In this document: one piece after another, positions 33,742-38,069 of the stretch
How the letters are laid out: each line of letters opens with the position of its first letter
Position numbering within the stretch: position 1 is the first letter of the stretch
Origin: a virus
Strand: one strand, 5' to 3'
IMG/VR virus record: IMGVR_UViG_3300008261_000313
Coordinates: 1-38,069 of that record
Length of the DNA: 38,069 bases
Notes under the pieces: model-generated
Told to the model about the DNA's origin: nothing
The model's input: only the letters and a program-made list of their open reading frames with translations
Database searches by the model: none
Program-made: the position numbers and the translations under genes

Positions 33742-34302
33742 ATGGAAATCGAATTAGCTGATCATTATGATCGAATGAACAGAGTAGTTGAAGAACTACT
33801 TAAGGGCAACAATCCCACCCAGATAGCCACCCTGACGGGGTTTAAGAGGTCAGAGGTTGTTGAGTATATAGACGAGTGGAAGTCAGTCGTTAAAAACGAT
33901 TCTACGGCTCGTGATAGGGCTAAAGAGGCCATCTCTGGAGCAGATCAACACTACGCCATGCTTATCAAAGAAGCATGGAAAACTGTAGAGGATGCAGATA
34001 CACAGGGAGCGTTAGCTGTAAAATCTGGTGCCTTAAAACTAATTGCAGATATAGAAACAAAAAGAATTGGTATGCTACAAGAGGTTGGCTTACTCGATAA
34101 CCAAGAGCTTGCTGCACAAATTGCTGAGACAGAAAGAAAACAAGACATACTTGTAAAAATATTAAGAGATGTTTCTGCCGAATACCCAGAGGTAAGAAAT
34201 GAAATTATGAGAAGACTGTCTCAGGTTACTAATGAGACCGAAGGGGTTGTTGTCGAAGACAACGTTAGAGTATTGAGAAACGTTGCAGACGATGGAATTT
34301 AA
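33742..34302 (+). CDS. terS: Terminase small subunit (putative)
   Basis: A 186-aa protein. N-terminal 50 residues have a helix-turn-helix (NPTQIATLTGFKRSEVVEYI) as used by terminase small subunits to bind the packaging site, followed by a long helical oligomerisation region (about 65-165) and an acidic end. It directly precedes and overlaps by 11 bases the large subunit, the standard arrangement. No ATPase motif. It selects phage DNA and regulates the large subunit. The assignment rests on HTH plus position; sequence of small subunits is poorly conserved. Confidence 0.78.
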   Translation: MEIELADHYDRMNRVVEELLKGNNPTQIATLTGFKRSEVVEYIDEWKSVVKNDSTARDRAKEAISGADQHYAMLIKEAWKTVEDADTQGALAVKSGALKLIADIETKRIGMLQEVGLLDNQELAAQIAETERKQDILVKILRDVSAEYPEVRNEIMRRLSQVTNETEGVVVEDNVRVLRNVADDGI

Positions 34303-36082
34303 TTTTTCTGATCTAATAGATTTACTTGACGGTGAAGAGTTTGATGAAAAGCCAGTCGATCTAAGAACTTTTGTAACCAGTCCAGATTACCTTGGTCTTC
34401 CGCCCCTTTCAGAGTATCAATATACTTTAATTGAAAAATCTTCTCAGGTATATAAAGAAGCTACACTCATAAAACTTCTTGGAGAACAAGAAGGAAAAAG
34501 AATGTTTAAGCAAACAGCTAATGAGGTAGTTGCTCAGCTAGGTAAAGGCTCTGGCAAAGATTACTGCTCTACAATATCAGTAGCCTATATAGTACATTTA
34601 TTGCTATGCCTAAAAGATCCTGCGGCTTATTATGGTAAGCCCCCTGGAGACTCTATTGATATTATTAACATTGCTATTAACGCACAGCAGGCCAATAACG
34701 TTTTCTTTAAAGGATTTAGAACACGTATAGATAAATCGCCATGGTTTGTTGGAAAGTACACAGAAAAAGCTTCTGAAATTAAATTTAATAAAAATCTTAC
34801 AGTACACTCTGGCCACTCTGAACGTGAAGCCTGGGAAGGATACAACGTTATAGTTGTAATTCTAGACGAAATTTCTGGATTTAGTATAGACAATACCACT
34901 GGACACGAACAGGCAAAAACTGGATCTGCAATCTATGATATGTATAGGGCCTCAGTTGATTCTCGTTTTCCAGATTACGGGAAAGTAATTTTGCTATCAT
35001 TCCCAAGATATAAAAATGATTATATTCAACAAAGATATGAGGACGTAGTTGGCGAAAAAGAAACAATTATAAGGTCTCATCATTTTAAGTTAGACACAGA
35101 TCTACCAGATGGTACAGAAGGAAATGAATTTGATATTGAATGGGAAGAAGATCATATTATTTCTTATAAATATCCAAAGGTTTTTGCACTCAAAAGGCCT
35201 ACTTGGGAAATTAACCCAACAAGAAGTATAGATGATTTTAAAGTTGCCTTTTATAAAAATGCTCCAGACGCACTAGGAAGATTTGCATGCATGCCTTCTG
35301 AAGCTATTGACGCATTTTTTAAATCAAGAGAAAAAATTGAAAAAGCATTTAGCAATATGGCATTAGCTGTAGACAACTTCGGAAGATTTGAAACCTGGTT
35401 TGCCCCAGATCCAGATAAAGAATATTTCTTGCATGTCGACCTCGCACAAAAACATGACCACTGTGCAGTTTCAATGGCACATGTTCAAAAATGGGTTAAT
35501 GTAAAAGTAACAGATACATATTCTCAACCCGCTCCAATTGTAGAGGTAGATGTAGTAAGGTATTGGACTCCAACTGCAGACAAATCCGTTGACTTTACAG
35601 AAGTAAAAGATTATATTTTATCTCTTAGAACTAAAGGATTTAAGATTCGTGTGTGCACATTTGACAGATGGAACTCTCACGATATGATGCAACAGCTTAA
35701 GCAATACGGAATTAACACCGAAACATTGTCAGTGGCAAAAAAACATTATGACGATATGGCTATGGTTGTTGCAGAAGATAGGTTAACTGGTCCAGCAATT
35801 AAGCTTTTAATTGATGAATTGCTACAATTAAAAATTATGCGTGACAAAGTAGATCACCCTAGAAAAGGATCTAAAGACTTAGCAGATGCTGTTTGCGGAT
35901 CAATTTATAACGCAATAAGCAGAAGTAGACCACAAAATAATGAAGAAATAAATATCCATACATACGACTCTCTTAGATTTGATAGAGAAGATGAAAAAGA
36001 TACTATAGTTACAAACATGATCAGGGCTCCTAGAATGCCGAAGGACTTATCAGATGTATTAGACGGAATGGAAATAATATGA
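34292..36082 (+). CDS. terL: Terminase large subunit
   Basis: A 596-aa packaging motor. ATG 34292 is used; TTG 34283 would add three residues. ATPase domain: Walker A LGKGSGKD (about 83-90), Walker B VVILDEIS (about 189-196). Nuclease domain (RNase H-like): LHVDLAQKHDH (Asp about 382), VCTFDRWNSHD (about 457) and KDLADAVCG (Asp about 530), which match the three acidic sites used in cutting concatemers. Length is typical. In many phages it starts the head operon; here it follows replication and recombination genes, with no portal or capsid visible by the end of the window. It works with the HTH small subunit. Confidence 0.95.
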   Translation: MEFNFSDLIDLLDGEEFDEKPVDLRTFVTSPDYLGLPPLSEYQYTLIEKSSQVYKEATLIKLLGEQEGKRMFKQTANEVVAQLGKGSGKDYCSTISVAYIVHLLLCLKDPAAYYGKPPGDSIDIINIAINAQQANNVFFKGFRTRIDKSPWFVGKYTEKASEIKFNKNLTVHSGHSEREAWEGYNVIVVILDEISGFSIDNTTGHEQAKTGSAIYDMYRASVDSRFPDYGKVILLSFPRYKNDYIQQRYEDVVGEKETIIRSHHFKLDTDLPDGTEGNEFDIEWEEDHIISYKYPKVFALKRPTWEINPTRSIDDFKVAFYKNAPDALGRFACMPSEAIDAFFKSREKIEKAFSNMALAVDNFGRFETWFAPDPDKEYFLHVDLAQKHDHCAVSMAHVQKWVNVKVTDTYSQPAPIVEVDVVRYWTPTADKSVDFTEVKDYILSLRTKGFKIRVCTFDRWNSHDMMQQLKQYGINTETLSVAKKHYDDMAMVVAEDRLTGPAIKLLIDELLQLKIMRDKVDHPRKGSKDLADAVCGSIYNAISRSRPQNNEEINIHTYDSLRFDREDEKDTIVTNMIRAPRMPKDLSDVLDGMEII

Positions 36083-36330
36083 GCATATATCAAGAAAGAG
36101 CAAAAGAATGTAAGTGTTGCGGAAAACATGTTCCGCTACCAACTGTGCTAAAAGAATATCACGGAATTACAATATGTCCTACTACGTTTGCAAATGTGGT
36201 GGAATATAATAGATTATGGAAGTCTTTAGGGTCTAGACCTATGGGCAGCATTAGAAAACATTTTTCTGATTATGTTCAACAAATAGTCGAATCTACTATT
36301 GACAAGAATGAAGACGGAACGATACAATAG
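36079..36330 (+). CDS. Small Cys-containing hypothetical protein
   Basis: An 83-aa protein in an ATGA overlap with the terminase. It has CKCCGK (about 11-16) and a later Cys (ICPTTF, about 32-34), with charged helices after. A zinc-binding knuckle is possible but the ligand set is incomplete (three or four Cys plus His). No known family. It is followed directly by the tRNA. Confidence 0.68.
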   Translation: MSIYQERAKECKCCGKHVPLPTVLKEYHGITICPTTFANVVEYNRLWKSLGSRPMGSIRKHFSDYVQQIVESTIDKNEDGTIQ

Positions 36331-36337
36331 AACCTTG

Positions 36338-36411
36338 GCACCAGTAGCCAAGTTGGTTAAGGCCCCGAACTCATAATTCGGCTATCATAGGTTCAAGTCC
36401 TATCTGGTGCA
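36338..36411 (+). tRNA. tRNA with anticodon CAU (elongator Met or Ile2)
   Basis: A complete cloverleaf of 74 bases. Acceptor GCACCAG/CTGGTGC, D stem GCC/GGC, anticodon stem CCGAA/TTCGG with loop CTCATAA (anticodon CAT, 36372-36374), variable loop CTATC, T stem ATAGG/CCTAT with loop TTCAAGT, discriminator A. CCA is not encoded. G1-C72 excludes an initiator. Pairs 4-69 and 5-68 are C-G, which in E. coli mark tRNA-Ile2, whose C34 is converted to lysidine to read AUA, rather than elongator Met (U-A and A-U there). AUA codons are frequent in the phage genes. Confidence 0.95.
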
Positions 36412-36423
36412 CATGGAGGAAAG

Positions 36424-36744
36424 ATGTTTGATGAAAACGAAGAAGATGCTATGAAGCTAGAACATTATCTAGAGATAGGTGCTGTCACGATTGAAGGCGT
36501 AAACGATGATGGAGAGATGATATTTGCAATACAGGATATTGCCAAGGAAATTGCTCCAGAATTATGGCAGGCTCATACAGAATACGTTGACGCTGGTCTT
36601 CTCCATTTATACGAAAATGGCTTAATGGAAGTTGAGTATGACGAAAATTTAGAAGCCACCCTACATCTAAGCAAAGAAGGCTATAAGGTTGCAAAAGAAT
36701 TAGGTCTTGTTGAAATGGATATTCGGGAAATACCAGACAATTAA
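36424..36744 (+). CDS. Hypothetical protein, winged-helix-like
   Basis: A 106-aa acidic protein preceded by GGAGG eight bases before ATG. It contains EDAMKLEHYLEIGAV (about 7-21), a helix-strand-helix pattern (about 40-75) and NLEATLHLSKEGYKVAKELG (about 77-96), resembling a winged-helix with strand hairpin. Such proteins are common next to phage terminases, sometimes labelled conserved hypothetical. A DNA-binding role is plausible. No catalytic motif. Confidence 0.7.
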   Translation: MFDENEEDAMKLEHYLEIGAVTIEGVNDDGEMIFAIQDIAKEIAPELWQAHTEYVDAGLLHLYENGLMEVEYDENLEATLHLSKEGYKVAKELGLVEMDIREIPDN

Positions 36745-36750
36745 TTAATA

Positions 36751-36759
36751 TGATATAAT
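36751..36759 (+). promoter_or_regulatory. Extended -10 promoter TGATATAAT before hsp20
   Basis: TGA plus perfect TATAAT (36754-36759) directly after the previous stop; the -35 is weak. Expected start near 36766 gives a 55-base leader. Extended -10 form matches others in the window. Confidence 0.6.
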
Positions 36760-36764
36760 ATATT

Positions 36765-36819
36765 TAGGTCGCCGTAAGGGACCTATACAAATTAACTTAT
36801 TCGCTTGAAGGAGGAATAA
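36765..36819 (+). promoter_or_regulatory. hsp20 leader with two stems
   Basis: Stem one is TAGGTC (36765-36770) with GACCTA (36780-36785). Stem two is TTATTC (36797-36802) with GAATAA (36814-36819), leaving the ribosome site AAGGAGG mostly in the loop. Both pairings are perfect over 6 bp. A temperature-dependent access to the ribosome site is possible for a heat-shock gene, but the site is in a loop rather than sequestered, so this is uncertain. Confidence 0.4.
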
Positions 36820-36820
36820 A

Positions 36821-37243
36821 ATGGTAACAACATATACATGGGATCTTTTCAAGGATCCTTTTTTTATTGGATTCGATAGAGCTTTAGATACATGGAGCCA
36901 CGCTCAAACAGTATCAAGTGCAACTAACTATCCGCCATATAACGTAATCAAAGTAGACGAAGACAACTTTGTTGTCGAATTAGCAGTCGCTGGATTTGGT
37001 AAAACAGATATTGATGTATCAACAGCAGACGGCAAGCTTACTGTAAAGGGAGAATTAAACACAGAGGATAACGATTCGAAGTTTATCCATCGTGCAATTG
37101 CTGACCGTAAATTTACTCGTGAATGGGCCCTTGGTGAATATATGGAAGTAAAGGCAGCGGAACTAAAGGATGGAATGCTTAAGATTGATATTGTACGCAT
37201 TCTGCCAGAAGAGAAGAAGCCAAAGACCATCAAGATCAAATAA
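36821..37243 (+). CDS. hsp20: Small heat-shock protein, Hsp20/alpha-crystallin family
   Basis: A 140-aa protein with a strong ribosome site. It has the alpha-crystallin fold: YPPYNVIKVDEDNFVVELAV (about 37-56), FGKTDIDVSTADGKLTVKGE (about 59-78), RKFTREWALGEYMEVKAAEL (about 91-110), LKDGMLKIDIVRILPEEKKPK at the end, where the consensus has GxLxI. The C-terminal IxI-type motif is degenerate (IKIK). Small Hsp20 proteins bind unfolding proteins; copies occur in several marine and freshwater phages and may aid virion protein folding. Its own promoter and structured leader fit strong expression. Confidence 0.92.
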   Translation: MVTTYTWDLFKDPFFIGFDRALDTWSHAQTVSSATNYPPYNVIKVDEDNFVVELAVAGFGKTDIDVSTADGKLTVKGELNTEDNDSKFIHRAIADRKFTREWALGEYMEVKAAELKDGMLKIDIVRILPEEKKPKTIKIK

Positions 37244-37247
37244 ATAG

Positions 37248-37253
37248 TATAAT
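37248..37253 (+). promoter_or_regulatory. Putative -10 TATAAT upstream of the structured leader
   Basis: A perfect TATAAT just after the hsp20 stop; no -35 and no TGN extension. Predicted start near 37260 coincides with the first base of the folded leader, which supports it. Confidence 0.5.
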
Positions 37254-37259
37254 ATAGAT

Positions 37260-37339
37260 CTGCACCCCGTCACTGGGGAGTCGCAGGTTATTCGGGTCGC
37301 TACCCGAAGGATGGACCTGAGCACGTCCCGAAACTGCTC
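37260..37339 (+). ncRNA. Structured RNA leader (riboswitch-like), unknown family
   Basis: Between hsp20 and the thermonuclease lie 116 non-coding bases with several perfect stems: CCCC/GGGG (37265-37268, 37275-37278), CTGC/GCAG around it (37260-37263, 37283-37286), CAGGT/ACCTG (37284-37288, 37315-37319) enclosing TTCGGGT/ACCCGAA (37291-37297, 37302-37308; loop CGCT), and GAGCA/TGCTC (37319-37323, 37335-37339). A second CCCGAA (37327-37332) in the last loop can replace the first and pair with TTCGGG, giving two competing folds. No U-tract follows; AAGGAG precedes ATG 37360. I recognise no known riboswitch consensus. Cis leader or sRNA are both possible. Confidence 0.55.
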
Positions 37340-37359
37340 TTTAATATTTAAGGAGAATT

Positions 37360-37767
37360 ATGTTTGAATACAGGGTTAAGCAAGTAACTAAAATAGTGGA
37401 CGGAGATACTATTGATGTTGACATTGATCTTGGTTTTAGCATTTCATATTCTCAAAGACTTAGACTAGCTGGCATAGATACTCCAGAGTCTAGAACAACA
37501 GATAAGCTAGAAAAAACTTTAGGTCTAGAATCTAAAGAGTATCTTAAGTCTAAGTTTAAAGACTCAAAGGACATTGTAGTAAAAACAGAAAAGCCAGATA
37601 GTTCTGAAAAGTATGGAAGAATTTTAGGCTGGGTTTACATTGACGGAAACACTAAGTCTGTAAATGAACAAATGATTGAAGATGGTTATGCGTGGGGATA
37701 CATGGGAGAGACTAAGGTCAAAGATTTTGTTGCCTTAGCTGAAAAGAGAAAAAAGAGCGGTAAGTAA
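37360..37767 (+). CDS. Thermonuclease-like (SNase) nuclease
   Basis: A 135-aa protein with the staphylococcal nuclease OB-fold: VVDGDT-type motif near 13 (KIVDGDTIDVDID), RLRLAGIDTPES (about 34-45), KYGRILGWVYI (about 87-97) and MIEDGYAWGY near the end. The catalytic Arg, Asp and Glu positions appear present. The family cuts DNA and RNA with calcium. No signal peptide, so it acts in the cell; host DNA degradation is a common role in phages. The structured RNA at 37260-37339 is its leader. TAATG coupling to the next gene. Confidence 0.9.
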   Translation: MFEYRVKQVTKIVDGDTIDVDIDLGFSISYSQRLRLAGIDTPESRTTDKLEKTLGLESKEYLKSKFKDSKDIVVKTEKPDSSEKYGRILGWVYIDGNTKSVNEQMIEDGYAWGYMGETKVKDFVALAEKRKKSGK

Positions 37768-37952
37768 TGCCTATTTATGAATACAAGTGTGATTGTTCAC
37801 CAGAAAACATTGTGTCAAAAGAAAGATCGATTTCTTCAGTAGAACCAAACTACTTATGTTCAAGTTGTGGACAAAGATTACAAAGACACTTCACGCCTTT
37901 TGGTATACAGTTTAAAGGCAATGGGTTTTATAAAACAGATAACTCTAAATAG
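37767..37952 (+). CDS. FmdB-like zinc-ribbon protein
   Basis: A 61-aa protein starting MPIYEYKCD, which is the start of the FmdB regulatory family, with a second Cys pair CSSCGQ (about 31-36) and the typical HFTPFGIQFKGNGFYKTDN ending. The first knuckle reads CDC rather than CxxC. FmdB-family proteins are small zinc ribbons of unclear role; copies are common in phages and bacteria. ATG overlaps the nuclease stop (TAATG). Confidence 0.85.
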   Translation: MPIYEYKCDCSPENIVSKERSISSVEPNYLCSSCGQRLQRHFTPFGIQFKGNGFYKTDNSK

Positions 37953-37958
37953 CACTAG

Positions 37959-37967
37959 TGGTATAAT
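37959..37967 (+). promoter_or_regulatory. Extended -10 promoter TGGTATAAT
   Basis: TGG and perfect TATAAT (37962-37967), shortly after the FmdB-like stop. -35 weak (ATAACT at 17 spacing). Expected start near 37974, about 37 bases before the TTG-start gene at 38011. Confidence 0.6.
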
Positions 37968-38010
37968 TATTAAGTAAGCAAAGATATTGCATTACTTAGG
38001 AGATACCTAG

Positions 38011-38069
38011 TTGACTAGAAAGTTACAGTATTTTTTAACCAGCCTTTTTATAATCGGCTGGCTTTTCCT
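38011..38069 (+). CDS. Membrane protein, 3'-truncated by window end
   Basis: TTG 38011 has AGGAG eight bases upstream and follows a promoter-like -10. The visible 19 codons encode a basic N-terminus (TRKLQ) and a hydrophobic segment (YFLTSLFIIGWLF), like a transmembrane helix or uncleaved signal anchor. Too short for any family. A small membrane protein here might be a lysis protein, but nothing proves that. The region also contains an inverted repeat that looks terminator-like. Confidence 0.5.
   Translation, partial: MTRKLQYFLTSLFIIGWLF

Noticed and set aside
37260-37339. A degraded tRNA or known riboswitch (TPP, cobalamin, ZTP, preQ1, glutamine)
   Set aside because: No T-loop TTCRA with matching stem, no anticodon arm, and none of the core consensus strings I know for these classes are present.
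38037-38065. Hairpin CCAGCC/GGCTGG followed by CTTTT as an intrinsic terminator
   Set aside because: It lies inside the opening codons of a TTG-start gene with a good ribosome site, the loop is 11 bases and the T-run is short. Kept only as a remark.
1-38069. Genes on the minus strand
   Set aside because: All sizeable minus-strand open frames are opposite well-supported plus-strand genes, lack ribosome sites and show no recognisable domains.

Overview
The window is a continuous piece of a tailed-phage (Caudoviricetes) genome. It is AT-rich, densely packed and reads entirely on the + strand. Most neighbouring genes overlap by ATGA or TAATG junctions. The very long tape measure protein (2117 aa) implies a tail of roughly 300 nm by the usual rule of about 1.5 angstrom per residue. 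No sheath or baseplate gene is seen, so a siphovirus is the likelier morphology. The host cannot be read directly. Two probable leaderless promoters, a bacterial-type DNA polymerase III alpha and an actinophage-like gene order fit a low-GC actinobacterium such as a freshwater planktonic lineage, but this is inference.

Layout. (1) 1-17895 is the tail module: a tail assembly chaperone pair joined by a -1 frameshift (slippery CCCAAAC at 57-63), tape measure, a small distal tail protein, two large hub-like minor tail proteins and three fibre or adhesin-type proteins. The last is a 1120-aa mosaic with PKD-like, InlB-like, PASTA and Cys-rich parts. (2) 17904-19763 holds small accessory genes behind a strong promoter, including two short helical proteins and two probable virion surface proteins. 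(3) 19760-28890 is the replication module: a promoter with an attenuator-like leader, a metallophosphoesterase, small zinc-finger and helix-turn-helix proteins, DnaB-like helicase, DnaG-like primase, a probable ssDNA-binding protein, DNA polymerase III alpha split across two frames, and a MazG-like protein. (4) 28924-33724 is a recombination and repair cassette: RecA, a Cas4/RecB-like nuclease, a RuvC-like resolvase, small Zn and HTH proteins, an FkbM-type methyltransferase and a 34-aa membrane peptide. (5) 33742-38069 carries terminase small and large subunits, a tRNA with anticodon CAU, an Hsp20 chaperone, a structured RNA leader before a thermonuclease, an FmdB-like zinc ribbon and the start of a membrane protein.

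Capsid, portal, protease, endolysin and a recognisable holin are not in the window. Replication appears largely phage-encoded (helicase, primase, polymerase, SSB), and RecA with the two nucleases can process recombination intermediates before packaging by the terminase. The observations most worth checking are the frameshifted DNA polymerase III alpha with a dnaX-like signal, the promoter/terminator/alternative-stem leader at 19760-19840, the folded leader RNA at 37260-37339, and the composite Cys-rich fibre. No gene-free stretch exceeds 300 bases; the longest (37244-37359) contains the structured leader.
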